Of a stretch of DNA of 64,000 bases, positions 28,013 to 39,070 are shown in pieces. Each line of letters opens with the position of its first letter. Position 1 is the stretch's first letter. The translations under genes were made by a program, and so were the position numbers. Under the pieces are notes generated by a model. The model searched no databases and was not told the origin of the DNA. It saw nothing but the letters and a program-made list of their open reading frames with translations. The DNA is from CAVSWT01 sp963775245 (GTDB lineage Bacteria; Bacteroidota; Ignavibacteria; Ignavibacteriales; Ignavibacteriaceae): contig CAVZID010000014.1 of the NCBI GenBank assembly GCA_963775245.1, forward strand, positions 1-64,000, written 5' to 3'.

Positions 28013-28666
28013 ATGCCAAGTATTAAAACCGAAAAGGCAGATTTAATAGGAAAATATAAGAAGGTGTTTGAGATTAGCATGATTATCTCTTTATTATTTC
28101 TTATAGTTGCCTTCAAATTTTTCCCTCGTATTTCAACTAAATCAGTTAAGACAGAAGGCCCTCAAGAACTATTTAAAGTTGAGGATATAAAACCGACTCA
28201 ACAGGAAAATAGGCCTCCACCGCCTCCAAAACCTCCAATTCCAATTGAAGCTCCTTCTGAAGATGTTTTGGAAGATATCGAAATCAGTAGTACAGAATTG
28301 GATGTAAACGCAGAAGTTTCTGCTCCGCCTCCACCTCCTGAAGAGAAAAAGGTAGAAGAAGAACCAACATACTTTGTTGCAGTTGAAGAAATGCCTGAAC
28401 CAATTGGCGGTATTGCAGCTATTCAAAGTAAGATTGTTTATCCTGAAATTGCTAAAAGAGCTGGAGTTGAAGGAAAAGTTTATGTAAAAGCTTTTGTTGA
28501 TGAGAAAGGAAATGTAACGAAGACTGAAGTAGTAAAAGGATTAGGTGCTGGTCTGGATGAAGCCGCTGTTAAAGCAGTGCAAGCGACTAAATTCAAACCC
28601 GGAAAGCAAAGAGGAAAACCGGTTAAAGTTCAGGTTATGATACCTATACAGTTTAAGCTTCAGTAA
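28013..28666 (+). CDS. TonB family energy transducer
   Basis: 217 residues. One N-terminal transmembrane helix (about residues 21-40) anchors it in the inner membrane. A proline-rich periplasmic spanner follows (PPPPPKPPIPIEAP and PPPPPEEKKVEEEP), then a C-terminal TonB domain (about residues 135-217) with YPEIAKRAGVEGKVYVKAFV and ATKFKPGKQRGKPVKVQVMIP. It should couple the proton motive force to outer-membrane TonB-dependent receptors. A strong AGGAGG sits 11 bases upstream of ATG. No exbB/exbD is adjacent. A terminator hairpin follows, so it is probably a single-gene transcript. Confidence 0.9.
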   Translation: MPSIKTEKADLIGKYKKVFEISMIISLLFLIVAFKFFPRISTKSVKTEGPQELFKVEDIKPTQQENRPPPPPKPPIPIEAPSEDVLEDIEISSTELDVNAEVSAPPPPPEEKKVEEEPTYFVAVEEMPEPIGGIAAIQSKIVYPEIAKRAGVEGKVYVKAFVDEKGNVTKTEVVKGLGAGLDEAAVKAVQATKFKPGKQRGKPVKVQVMIPIQFKLQ

Positions 28667-28687
28667 ATATAAATTAAGATTTTTTAG

Positions 28688-28726
28688 CCGTTCATGATTT
28701 TCAAATTGTGAACGGTTTTATCTTTT
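28688..28726 (+). terminator. Intrinsic terminator after tonB-like gene
   Basis: CCGTTCA (28688-28694) pairs with TGAACGG (28709-28715), followed by the T-rich tail TTTTATCTTTTT. It starts 21 bases after the stop codon. Confidence 0.8.
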
Positions 28727-29124
28727 TAAACCTTACTTTTTATCTAATTGAATTGACTTTTCATGTTTTGTTTATTCTTATCTAGAATTCCAATTCTATA
28801 ATATTTTTCCTAAATATAAAACTCCATTTTCATTACTTAGAAACAGAATTTACGGGTTTCTTTTATTTCAAATTAAATGCTGATTTTAATATTCTTTTAG
28901 CAGAAATTTAGTTAAGATTGTATATGCAAAATGGCATGAATTATGGCAATAATTAAAGTCTGTTGGAATTTTTAGGTAAGTCTTGTGAGTTTTGATGATA
29001 AAAGTTCGAAGTTAATTTAAGGGTGAATAAATGACACATCTTTATTGCAATCTATGTAATTTTTTACTATTGAAAAAAAATCAAAATATTATTTATAAAA
29101 TTTAAATTTATTAGGAAAGAAGAA
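28727..29124. other. Gene-free gap before maeB
   Basis: About 400 AT-rich bases between the terminator and the malic enzyme start. I see no open frame with coding character and no clear hairpin. It should contain the maeB promoter, but no convincing -35/-10 or TAnnTTTG pair stands out. Confidence 0.4.
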
Positions 29125-31387
29125 ATGCATACCAACATTGAAGAAGCACTCGAATATCACAGTGAAGGAAGAAAAGGAAAAATTGAAGTTATCTCAACTA
29201 AACCATGTTTAACTTCAAGAGATCTTTCTTTGGCTTATACACCAGGCGTTGCCGAACCGTGCCGTGCGATTCATAAAAATAAAGAGGATGTATATCTGTA
29301 TACAGCAAAAGGAAATTTAGTTGCAGTAGTATCAAATGGAACTGCAGTTCTTGGCTTGGGAGATATAGGGCCGGAAGCAGGCAAACCTGTTATGGAAGGT
29401 AAAGGCGTACTGTTTAAAAGATTTGCCGACATTGATGTTTTCGACTTAGAATTAAATTCTAAAGATCCAAAAGAAATTATTCGTGCAGTTGAATTGTTGG
29501 AACCGACTTTTGGTGGTATTAATCTTGAAGACATAAAAGCCCCCGAATGTTTTGAGATTGAAGAAACATTAAAAAAGACTATGAACATTCCGGTATTTCA
29601 TGATGATCAGCATGGAACGGCAATTATTTCTTGTGCTGCTTTAATTAATGCAGTTGAAATAGTTGGGAAAAAAATGGATGAAATAAAAATTGTTGTTAGC
29701 GGCGCAGGTGCCGCAGCTATCTCTTGCTGCAAACTTTATATGCGAGCCGGCGTAAAAAAAGAAAACATAATGATGTATGATTCAAAGGGATGCATTACTA
29801 CTAGCAGGACCGACTTAAATAAATATAAATTGGAATTTGCAACTGATAAAAAATGTTCCGGTTTAGCTGAAGGAATGAAAGGGGCAGATGTCTTCATTGG
29901 TTTATCAATTGGCGGAATGGTTACTAAAGATATGGTAAAAAGTATGGCCCCTGACCCAATTGTTTTTGCCATGGCAAATCCTGATCCGGAAATAATGTAT
30001 GATGAAGCAGTTTCGGTTAGAAAAGATATTATTATGGCTACCGGCAGAAGTGATTATCCAAATCAAGTAAATAATGTTTTAGGATTTCCATTTATTTTCC
30101 GCGGGGCATTGGATGTTCGTGCTACAGCAATTAATGAAGAAATGAAAATGGCAGCCGTAAAAGCATTGGCCTTACTTGCAAAACAAAAAGTTCCAGAAAT
30201 GGTTCTTAACGCCTATGGTGGTGAAGACTTTTCTTTTGGAAGAGAATATATAATTCCAAAACCTTTTGATCCTAGGGTATTGTGGTATGTTGCTCCTGCT
30301 GTTGCAAAAGCAGCAATTGAAACCGGGGTTGCAAAATATGTTATCACTGACTGGGAAAAATATAAAGATGAATTAAAGGAAAGACTCGGGCTTTCAAAAG
30401 AAGTAATTAGGGTGATGATTCAAAAAGCTAAAGAAGAATCCTAAAAAAGTTGTTTATCCGGAAGGCGAAGAAGAAAAAATTATTAGAGCTGCTCATGTAG
30501 CTTTTAGTGAGGGTATCGCAAAGCCGGTTTTATTAGGGAATCATTTAAAAGTAAAAACCATGATAGAAAATCTCGGCTATAATGAAAGTGAATTTGAAGT
30601 AATTGATCCGGAAGCAAGCGATAAAACTTTAAAATTAGCACATGAATATTACAACAAAAGACAACGCAAAGGTGCAACTTTAAATGAAGCAAATAAATTA
30701 ATGAACTTACCGATTTATTTTGGTTCAATGCTTATTGAAACCGGTGAAGCTGATGCCTTGATTAGCGGCCTTACTACACATTACCCGCAGACAATCAAAC
30801 CAGCGCTTCAATGTGTGGGTGTTAAAAAAGGTTTTAAAGTTGTGTCCGGGCTGTATATAGTTGTAGCAAAAAAAGAAGTTTACTTTTTTGCAGATGCTAC
30901 TGTAAACGTTAATCCAAATTCAGAGGTATTAGCTGAAATTGCTATTTCTGCTGCAGATACTGTTAGAGCATTTGATATAATTCCAAGAGTGGCAATGTTG
31001 TCTTTCAGTAACTTTGGAAGCACTGTTTATCCTGAATCGGTAAAAGTGAAAGAAGCTGTGAAGATAGTGAAAGGTTTAAGGCCTGATATAACTATTGATG
31101 GAGAAATGCAAGCTGATACAGCAGTTGTTCCGCATATAATTGAAAAAGATTTTCCCTTCAGTGAATTAAAAGGCGGAGCTAATGTTTTAATATTTCCTGA
31201 CCTTAATTCGGGTAATATCGCGTACAAATTAATGGCAAGAATTGGACAGGCAACAGTAATTGGCCCTGTACTAATGGGTATGAAGAAATCAATTCATGTA
31301 CTGCAAAGAGGTGCAACAGTTGATGATATTGTGAATATGACAGCTATAGCAGTTGTTGATGCGGAAAATTTGAAACATGTAAAATAG
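29125..31387 (+). CDS. maeB: NADP-dependent malic enzyme with C-terminal phosphotransacetylase-like domain, one frameshift
   Basis: Decarboxylates malate to pyruvate. The malic enzyme half (about residues 1-435) has SLAYTPGVAEPC, the FHDDQHGTAI metal/substrate segment and the dinucleotide-binding GAGAAAISCCKLY. The second half (about residues 436-754) resembles phosphate acetyltransferase (VVYPEGEEEKIIRAA, GLTTHYPQTIKPALQ, ANVLIFPDLNSGNIAYKL); in MaeB proteins this domain is regulatory and binds acetyl-CoA. The first frame stops at 30,444, just where the adjoining frame reads KKNPKKVVYPEGEEEK. A one-base error near 30,438 in an A-rich run explains this. The whole matches the ~755-residue MaeB length. 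Confidence 0.92.
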
Positions 31388-31424
31388 ATTTAAACCTTAA
31401 ATAAAATTGTATTCTCGGGGGAAT

Positions 31425-34077
31425 ATGATTATTCGTAAAAGAGTATTAATTCTTGTCCTTCTTTTAATCGGAAGCATAGCACTCTATTCTCAAAATATTG
31501 GTATTAATGAAGTTATGTCTTCTAATGCTAATATTAGCAGAAACGAAGATGGCGAAACTAGAGTAAAGTCAAATTCATCACAAGGATTGCAAAACGAAAC
31601 TACTGAGGTTAAGAGTTTAAGTGAACCTCCGGCATTTTCAATTAATGGGGGATTATATTCAAAAATATTTAGTGTCGTTTTAACTTCGGATTCTCCAAAT
31701 ACAAAGATATATTATTCTCTCGACGGTTCGGAACCAACACAAAATTCATTATTATATTTTAAACCAATTGCTGTTAATTTAACGAAAGTAATAAGAGCAA
31801 TTGCAATAGAAAATAATTTTGCGCCAAGTAAAGTTATTACTCAAACTTATTTTATTGATCTTAATACTAAATTGCCTGTATTATCATTATCAACAAACCC
31901 ATCTAATTTTTTTGATCCTGATTCGGGTATTTATGTAATGGGGAAAAACGCTTCCCCGGATTTCCCATATTTTGGTGCAAATTTTTGGCGGGATTGGGAA
32001 CGGCCAATTCATATTGAATTATATGAACCTGATGGTAAATTAGGATTTAGTACAGATGCGGGAGTTAAAATTTATGGAACTTATTCAAGAGGAAATGATC
32101 AAAAATCTTTAGCAATATTTGCCAGGAAAGAATATGGTAATAAAGAAATTGATTATCCAATCTTTCCAAATTATTCCGTCAAAAAATTTAAATCAATTGT
32201 TTTAAGAAATGGTGGTAATGATTGGGATTATTCATTAATGAGAGATGGTTTGATGCAGAATCTTGTTAAAGATTTAGATCTTGAAACACAAGCCTTTCGA
32301 CCTTCACTTTTATTTTTAAATGGAGAGTTTTGGGGGATTTATAATATTAGAGAAAAAGTAAATGAAGATTTTCTTGAGAGTCATTCAGGATATGATAAAG
32401 ACAGCATTGATATTTTAGAAAAGGGCGGTGAAATAGTTGAAGGGGATAGTGCAAATTATATGGCAATGCTGAATTATATTTCAAATCATGATTTAAGCAA
32501 TCCTCAAAATTATAGCTTTATTAAAAACTGGATGGACATAGATGAGTACATAAATTATATGGCAGCAGAAATTTATTTTGATAATACTGACTGGCCAGGG
32601 AATAATGTAAAATTATGGCGGCCAAGAAAACAAGATGCGAAATGGCGATGGATTTTATATGATACAGATTTTGGTTTTGGTCTTTTCGATAATTCAGGAT
32701 ATAAGCATAATACAATTGCATTTGCTACTGTAACTAATGGGCCTGATTGGCCAAACCCGGATTGGTCTACTTTTCTTTTTAGAAATTTATTGAAGAATAC
32801 TGAATTCAGAAATAATTTTTTAAGTAGAATAGCGGATTTAATGAATTATAATTTTAAAGCTTCAAGAGTGGATGCAATGATTGACAGTTTAAAAAATATT
32901 ATTGAACCTGAACTGCCAAGGCAAAATCAAAGGTGGGGAGATAGATGGAGTAATTTTTCTAATGAAATTAAACTATTGAAGGATTTTGCTGAAAAAAGAA
33001 TTGTTTACTTGCGGGCTTATTTAACTCAACAATTTGATTTACCCGAAATGCATTCGATTTCTTTTTATTCTTTACCGGTAAGTGGCGGTTCAATAATAAT
33101 CAATAATACACGAATTTCCACATTATCCATGGAATGGATATTATTTTGATAATTTACCAATAAACATAACTGCTAATTCAAAACTAGGTTTTAAATTTGA
33201 TAGATGGGAAGGGGTTGTTTCAAATTCTAATTCTACATTATTATCACCCAAGCAAGGAGAAGTGGTAGTTGCGGTATTTGTCAAAGCAATAAATTATAAA
33301 GATTCAGTTATACTAAATGAAATTAATTATAACTCGTCATCCGATTTTAAGTCTGAAGATTGGGTTGAGCTTTATAACAGAAGTGATTCAGCAATAAATA
33401 TTTCAAATTGGATATTTAAAGACGAAGATGATACACATAGTTTTAGCATTCCTGAAATGACCATTTTAAAATCAAACTCTTATTTAGTCCTTTGTAATGA
33501 TTCATTATTATTTACGACTGTCTTTCCTAATACAAAAAATTTTATTGGAAATTTAGGATACGGATTTAGCGGCGGTGGAGAATTGCTGAGATTATTTGAT
33601 GATCAATTAAATTTAATTGATTCTGTCCATTATGACGATGCGTTGCCCTGGCCTACTGAAGCAGATGGACATGGCTCTACTTTGGAACTATTGAATCCAA
33701 ATTTAAATAATGATCTTCCTGAAAATTGGGCCGCATCTAGTGGAAATGGAACGCCCGGTGAAAAAAATTCTAAAATAACTGCCGTTGTTGGAAATAATAA
33801 AACAAAAATTCCGGAAAACTTTAAACTATTTCAGAATTACCCTAATCCTTTTAATCCGGCTACAACTATCCGGTATGCAGTATCAAATGCTCAGTTTGTA
33901 AGCTTGAAAGTTTATGATGTTTTGGGGAATGAAATTGCAACTTTGGTTAATAAACAAAAGCTACCCGGATATTATTCGGTTTTCTTTGATGCTCGTAATT
34001 TAGCAAGTGGGATTTATATTTATAAACTAACAGCGGGTAAATTTATTTCTTCAAAAAAATTAATTCTCATTAAGTGA
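31425..34077 (+). CDS. Secreted CotH-kinase family protein with lamin-tail and type IX sorting domains, one frameshift
   Basis: About 884 residues after correction. Order: signal peptide (MIIRKRVLILVLLLIGSIAL), a chitobiase-C-like beta domain (PNTKIYYSLDGSEPTQNS), a CotH domain (KSIVLRNGGNDWDYSLMRDG, GEFWGIYNIREKVNEDF, WRWILYDTDFGFG), then a bacterial repeat-like piece (HYPWNGYYFDNLP, KFDRWEGVVS), a lamin-tail domain (ILNEINYNSSSDFKSEDWVE) and a C-terminal NYPNPFNPATTIRY sorting domain. The frame breaks near 33,113 and resumes in another frame; the first piece stops at 33,149. CotH of Bacillus spores is a protein kinase; secreted CotH-LTD proteins of this phylum are not characterised. The start at 31425 has GGGGGA upstream; TTG at 31407 is an alternative. 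Confidence 0.82.
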
Positions 34078-34096
34078 GGCTTTTGAAAAATCATTC

Positions 34097-34127
34097 TTGT
34101 CATGCAGAATTTATCGAAGCATGACAA
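34097..34127 (+). terminator. Hairpin after the CotH gene
   Basis: TTGTCATGC (34097-34105) is the exact reverse complement of GCATGACAA (34119-34127), with a 13-base loop, 20 bases after the stop codon. It lies between convergent genes and could act in both directions. A T-run is weak. Confidence 0.6.
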
Positions 34128-34237
34128 ATGTGGAAATGATTTAAACTTTGACGAGCTCAGTTTAACATTATAATTTTATCAAATTTAATTTTTCAGTAAC
34201 CTCTAAGTAATAGGTAAGGTATATTTTTATCTTATTG

Positions 34238-34894
34238 CTATTTTTTAACTAGCTTTAATCCCGTATACAATTTTAAAGATTTAATCTTTGGATAAGTAAG
34301 TTCTTTTTCAATTTTAAAATATTTTAGTAATGCTGGCAACAATTTATTTCTATTGCCGTTAAAGTCTGATTCCGCACTTCTACCTGTTAATATCTTTAAA
34401 CCCATATCTGCGATCGAAGATTTTGTTGGAGTTATCACAATAAACTTTCCATCATCTTTTAGAACTCGGGATACTTCATTGCATCCTTGTTCTATATTGT
34501 GAACAAATTCCATTGAACTAATAGCAATTATTACGTCAAAAAAATTATCTTCCATTGGCATATCAGAAGCATCTCCCTGTATCAAATTAGAAGTAATCCC
34601 ATGTTTGGATAATTGCCTCATCACCTCTCGATTCTTATTATGAATGTCAATACCAAATAAATTTTTAGAATACTTTTTTAATTGCGGGAAAAATATTCCG
34701 CTGCCATATCCTATCTCAAGTAAATTGTCTACTTGGATATTTCCCAATAATGAAAGTAGAAGCTTAAAACGTTGATTACTAATTTTTCCTAATATAAATT
34801 TATAATTCCATGCTGCCTGATCTATCTCACTTGTTTTAACCAGATCATTTAAAGGCAGTAAATCTATCTTTCCCACCTGGGTATATCCATTCAT
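34238..34894 (-). CDS. Class I SAM-dependent methyltransferase
   Basis: About 218 residues from ATG at 34894, chosen because GGAG lies 6 bases upstream; in-frame upstream reading to 34978 lacks a ribosome site. Motif I is LLEIGYGSGIFFPQL, followed by LFGIDIH (acidic end of strand 2), GDASDMPM and FDVIIAISSMEFVHNI, then GKFIVITPTKS. The family is methyltransferase type 11; the substrate is unknown. It follows the asparagine-synthase-like gene on the same strand after about 243 bases and may act on the same small molecule or glycan. Confidence 0.8.
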   Translation of the reverse strand: MNGYTQVGKIDLLPLNDLVKTSEIDQAAWNYKFILGKISNQRFKLLLSLLGNIQVDNLLEIGYGSGIFFPQLKKYSKNLFGIDIHNKNREVMRQLSKHGITSNLIQGDASDMPMEDNFFDVIIAISSMEFVHNIEQGCNEVSRVLKDDGKFIVITPTKSSIADMGLKILTGRSAESDFNGNRNKLLPALLKYFKIEKELTYPKIKSLKLYTGLKLVKK

Positions 34895-35137
34895 TTTTAT
34901 CTCCATTTTAATAATGAACCATTTATAACTACTAATAACTATACTAAACCAATCCCCGACATAAAATCCCCGCTTCAACAGGAAAAAATAAATGAAGAAT
35001 TATCTGTAAAAAGATGCGCTATATTTAAAGAATAGAGAAGTAATCAAACTACATAGCATAATATACATAAATAAGTATTTATCCAAATAAAAAATTATAT
35101 GATTATCTAATTATTTTTCAAAATTTATATAATAAGT

Positions 35138-36946
35138 TTACCAGAATCTTTGCCATTTATTTTTGATAAGTTTAAGTATAATTTCAACTGTGACTAATTT
35201 GCCAATCCATTTATACTGTCTTTCAATATATAATTTTTGTAAGAATTGAGTTGATATATAGTTTCTTATTAAAGAATCTTTAGAAAATATTAAATCATCT
35301 ATTTGATTTCTTAAATTATTATTTATCCAATAATTCCAATTTTCAAGATAAGTTTGTCTATAAGAATAACGAGTTTTCTCTAATTTAAAGGATATCTTTC
35401 TATAAATTGCATATATATTATAGATAGTATTATTTCGTAAAACTACATTTGGTTTTGTTAACCTTATAGGTATTTTGGCAAACTCTGGCGAAAGATTGTT
35501 AATTAAATAAGCTTGTAACATCATGCTTTCTTTACTTCCAAATTTGCTGCTTGTATATTGTGAATAAGAAAGCTTTGATTCTTTAACTGAATAGGCAATT
35601 TTAGTTATTTCGTTATCCCATGCGGGAACTCTAATTGTAATAAAGTTGTTTGCAATCATCCATTCACCACCAAAATGGCCAGGGCCATTATTGTATACTT
35701 CGCTGTGGAGATGATGTACAGTTGAGTTGAAATCTCCAAATTTTTCTTTGAGTGAATTTAAAGTATTTAAAATCTCGCTTTTAAAATTTTTAGTTTTTTG
35801 TTCAAACATCTCTTCCCAAATCTTTCTAAATTGAAGAGATGTGTTTGTAAATAATTCATGTAATTCTTCGGGAATTACACCAGGATAACCACCATTCCCC
35901 CTGAAAAGACCATCTAACAAAATTCCACTTAAAGCTAAATTAAAACCGAACTTTTGGGAGAGTGTTTTATAAACATGGACCAATGTAGATCTTAGAATGC
36001 CTTGATGGCCGGAAGAAAGATATACAGCTTCAAATATATCATTATGTAATTGACTTAAATAATCATCATCAAAATGAATTTCTTTATGTGGTATTTTTAA
36101 TAATTTTGCTGTCTTCTTTGCATTAAGTATATCCTTGCAGTCAATTCCCCCATAAGTATATGCAGTTACATTTTCGTAGCTTGGGGCCAATGCCAAAACT
36201 GTTCTTCCATCCCATCCATTTGTGAGTGCACACGCTATTTGAGATTTTTCCGGGTAATATTTAGGAAGCTGTTTCGCAAATATATCCTTCGCATATTCTA
36301 AAGCATCAATACCTTCAAATAAGGGTTCTTTAACTTGAAATAATTGAGTATACTCAATTATTTGAATTTTATTTTCTTGGCAATTATACTTTAATATTGA
36401 AGATGACGGCATCTTATAAACATTTTTTAAAAAAGTTGTTTGCCCAATTGTAAAGTTGAAAAACAAATAATTGTATAGCCACTTTTCTTCAAATTCCGGA
36501 GAATTTAAAAGTTTAACAAATAATGAGAGTTCAGTTGAAAAAATTAATTCATCTTCATTTATGAAATAATACACCGGGTGCTGAGATCTTCTATCACTAA
36601 CTAAATAAAAACACTGCTTAAGTTTGTCAAAAAAGGAAATAGCAAAAACACCATTCAATTTTTCAAATTCTCCCCATTGTTCATTTTCCACTGTATTGAT
36701 TAATAATGAAAATGGAACTGTTTCATAATCAATTAAATCACCAGCAAATAAAACTATCCATCTATCATTTTTAAAAAATCTTTTCCCTTTTAATGGCGCT
36801 GATTCCAAATGCGCTGATCCAAAAATATTACAATCTTCTTTGAATAAATTTACAGAAAAATTACCTGCCAGGTTCAATGCATTTTCAATTTCACTTTTAT
36901 TAAGCTGTTCTTTAAAACGGTTTCTATATAAAAGGAAATTTGACAT
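35138..36946 (-). CDS. Asparagine synthase-like protein lacking the glutaminase cysteine
   Basis: 602 residues. The N-terminal half (about residues 1-190) has the class II glutamine amidotransferase fold of AsnB (WIVLFAGDLIDYETVPFS, LNGVFAISFFDKLKQCFYLVSDRRSQHPVYYF) but starts MSNF, so the catalytic Cys after Met is absent. The C-terminal half has the ATP-pyrophosphatase fold, but the PPi loop SGGxDS is replaced by TNGWDGRT. It may use ammonia or be an adenylating amide-forming enzyme in a modification pathway; such degenerate members are common near polysaccharide genes. It is transcribed towards the methyltransferase gene. True asparagine synthesis is unlikely. Confidence 0.75.
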   Translation of the reverse strand: MSNFLLYRNRFKEQLNKSEIENALNLAGNFSVNLFKEDCNIFGSAHLESAPLKGKRFFKNDRWIVLFAGDLIDYETVPFSLLINTVENEQWGEFEKLNGVFAISFFDKLKQCFYLVSDRRSQHPVYYFINEDELIFSTELSLFVKLLNSPEFEEKWLYNYLFFNFTIGQTTFLKNVYKMPSSSILKYNCQENKIQIIEYTQLFQVKEPLFEGIDALEYAKDIFAKQLPKYYPEKSQIACALTNGWDGRTVLALAPSYENVTAYTYGGIDCKDILNAKKTAKLLKIPHKEIHFDDDYLSQLHNDIFEAVYLSSGHQGILRSTLVHVYKTLSQKFGFNLALSGILLDGLFRGNGGYPGVIPEELHELFTNTSLQFRKIWEEMFEQKTKNFKSEILNTLNSLKEKFGDFNSTVHHLHSEVYNNGPGHFGGEWMIANNFITIRVPAWDNEITKIAYSVKESKLSYSQYTSSKFGSKESMMLQAYLINNLSPEFAKIPIRLTKPNVVLRNNTIYNIYAIYRKISFKLEKTRYSYRQTYLENWNYWINNNLRNQIDDLIFSKDSLIRNYISTQFLQKLYIERQYKWIGKLVTVEIILKLIKNKWQRFW

Positions 36947-37538
36947 ATAGCCCTTTCAATTAAAAAAAATGAGTGAAACTTTAAAATTGATTAATGATAA
37001 CAGAATTATAAATTAAGACTGTTTAATATGTTGATAAATCTATTTGTAATGCTGTAAGAATTTTATTTTGTTTAATTAAATATTTGCGCGGAAATTCAAT
37101 TAGCTTTGTTATCTAACTTTAAAAATATCTGATAAATTCAGGATAATATAACATTTTTAATTTCCATTTAATAAAATTGGGGACAAAAAATTTGTATCTT
37201 ATTTTAAACTATTCTATAAATAAACTTACAATTAGTATATCTGCTCAAATAATAGATAAACTTTATAAATTAAAGTTCAAAAAATTAATAGTGCCTAATA
37301 TTACAGTAGTTTAGATAAGAGTTATTAAAAAGTGTCAAATATATTGCCAGGTAGTAAAATGTTACATTATGGTTAAAATTAGCACCATTATTTATAAAAT
37401 TTAATTTTTAATATTTTATTTGTTAAAAAATTTTTAACACGCATAACGATTCTTAATAGGCTAAAAGGAAAACTTGGTAGAAAAAGTTGTTGGATAATCT
37501 TATCAAAAGAAATTGGTGGCTCAATATTTAATATTAAA
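36947..37538. other. Gene-free upstream region of the asparagine-synthase-like gene
   Basis: Very AT-rich, with stops in all frames and no recognisable protein remnant. It presumably holds the promoter for the minus-strand gene. It ends at the compound palindrome. Confidence 0.4.
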
Positions 37539-37698
37539 TAACTCAATTTAACCGCCTATTTGGGTAAACCGTTGAAACGGTTATAAATATTTATCTTTTA
37601 TCATTAACACCGGGATTAATCCCGGTGTTAATGAGAACAAAATACTTAATGTTTAACTGTTTTAACAGTTTTTAATCTAAGGCGGTCAACTTGAGTTA
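37539..37698. repeat. Compound palindromic element with a 34-bp perfect palindrome
   Basis: The centre is a perfect 34-base palindrome at 37601-37634 with the GC-rich core CACCGGGATTAATCCCGGTG. On the left is AACCGTT-GA-AACGGTT (37567-37582), on the right AACTGTT-TT-AACAGTT (37655-37670). The outer edges, about 19 bases each (37539-37557 and 37680-37698), are inverted repeats with two mismatches. The whole forms a nested cruciform of about 160 bases, far more GC-rich at its stems than its surroundings. It resembles REP/BIME or MITE-type elements; no transposase is in the window. The gap continues to 37,915 with nothing else seen. Confidence 0.75.
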
Positions 37699-37915
37699 AA
37701 TAATAAATAATAGAAAACTTATTGTTAAAAATTTACCTCTTAATTTTCTTTTGAGCCGATTTAATATTTATCCACTACATAATTGATTATCACAAATAAT
37801 TTTTTTAATATCGCTTTTAGTAGTTTGAACTTTTATTAAAACACATCACAAAATTTATTTCATAATAATTAAGCTCTAGGTTGAGTTCCTGGTATTATTT
37901 TAAATATGATGTATA

Positions 37916-39046
37916 ATGGTTAAAACCAAGAATGAAATAAATCTCGAACTTGAAAAAAGTTTGAAGGAACTTTCCGATTATAAATTTGCTTTAGATCAGT
38001 CCAGCATAGTTGCAATCACAGATCAAAAGGGAATTATAAATTATGTGAATGATAATTTCTGTAATATATCCAAATACTCTCGTGAAGAACTTTTGGGGCA
38101 GGACCACCGTATTATAAATTCAGGGTATCATCCAAAAGAATTCATTCGTGATCTTTGGGTTACAATTGCCAATGGAAAAATTTGGAGAGGAGAGCTGAAA
38201 AATAAAGCGAAGGATGGAACTTATTATTGGGTGGATACTACTATAATTCCGTTCCTTAATGAAAAAGATAAACCTTACCAGTATGTTGCTATTCGTGCAG
38301 ACATAACCTCAAAAAAGTTAGTTGAAAAAGAATTACTATTGCTTAACGAAGAACTTGAAATACGTGTTAAACATCGTACCGAAGAGTTAGAATCGTTTAC
38401 TTATTCAGTCTCTCATGATTTACGCGCACCCTTGAGAGCAATAAACGGTTATGCAAAAATGTTTGAAGAGGATTACATAGATAAATTAGATGATGAAGCA
38501 AAAAGGCTGTTAGGGGTAATTCAGGATAATGCGAAAAAAATGGGAACTTTGATAGATGAGCTTCTGGCGTTTTCAAGGTTGGGCAGAAAAGAACTAAACA
38601 AGACTAAAGTAAATACCAAAGAGCTTACTGAAAATATTATAGACGAATATTACAAATCATCTTTGGATCGTTTGGAAATAAAAGTCGGCGATCTTCCTGA
38701 AATTACTGCTGATTATTCTTTAATGCATCAAGTTTTTCAGAATTTAATTTCCAATGCAATTAAATATTCTGTTAATGCTGAAAAACCACAAATTGAAATT
38801 AGTAACAAAAGCGATAAAGGAAAGATAATAATCTTCGTTAAAGATAATGGCGCCGGATTCAATATGCAGTATGCTAATAAATTATTCGGAGTATTTCAAC
38901 GGCTGCATAGCTCTCACGAGTTTGAGGGAACGGGTGTGGGGTTAGCAATTGTAAAGAGGATTATTAACCGTCATGGGGGAGATGTTTGGGCGGAAGGTGA
39001 AATAGGAAAAGGAGCGACTTTTTATTTTAGTATTCCTAAAGAATAA
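37916..39046 (+). CDS. PAS-domain sensor histidine kinase
   Basis: 376 residues, soluble. One PAS domain (about residues 20-135) with the PAC part YVAIRADITSKK, a coiled-coil linker (ELLLLNEELEIRVKHRTEELE), then HisKA with H167 in SVSHDLRAPLRAINGYAKMF and an ATPase domain with QNLISNAIKYS, VKDNGAGFNMQYA and GTGVGLAIVKRII. The HisKA type matches the bacteriophytochrome-like group, which commonly pairs with single-domain response regulators such as the next gene, 24 bases downstream. The PAS ligand is not known. Confidence 0.9.
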   Translation: MVKTKNEINLELEKSLKELSDYKFALDQSSIVAITDQKGIINYVNDNFCNISKYSREELLGQDHRIINSGYHPKEFIRDLWVTIANGKIWRGELKNKAKDGTYYWVDTTIIPFLNEKDKPYQYVAIRADITSKKLVEKELLLLNEELEIRVKHRTEELESFTYSVSHDLRAPLRAINGYAKMFEEDYIDKLDDEAKRLLGVIQDNAKKMGTLIDELLAFSRLGRKELNKTKVNTKELTENIIDEYYKSSLDRLEIKVGDLPEITADYSLMHQVFQNLISNAIKYSVNAEKPQIEISNKSDKGKIIIFVKDNGAGFNMQYANKLFGVFQRLHSSHEFEGTGVGLAIVKRIINRHGGDVWAEGEIGKGATFYFSIPKE

Positions 39047-39070
39047 ATTAAACAATAAGTTGAGGATAAC

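Noticed and set aside
35138..36946. Lasso peptide cyclase
   Set aside because: The ATP loop is not SGGxDS and no B1/B2 protease, leader-binding protein or precursor peptide was seen nearby.
37539..37698. CRISPR-like repeat array
   Set aside because: The repeats are inverted and nested, of different sequence, and there are no regularly spaced direct repeats or spacers.
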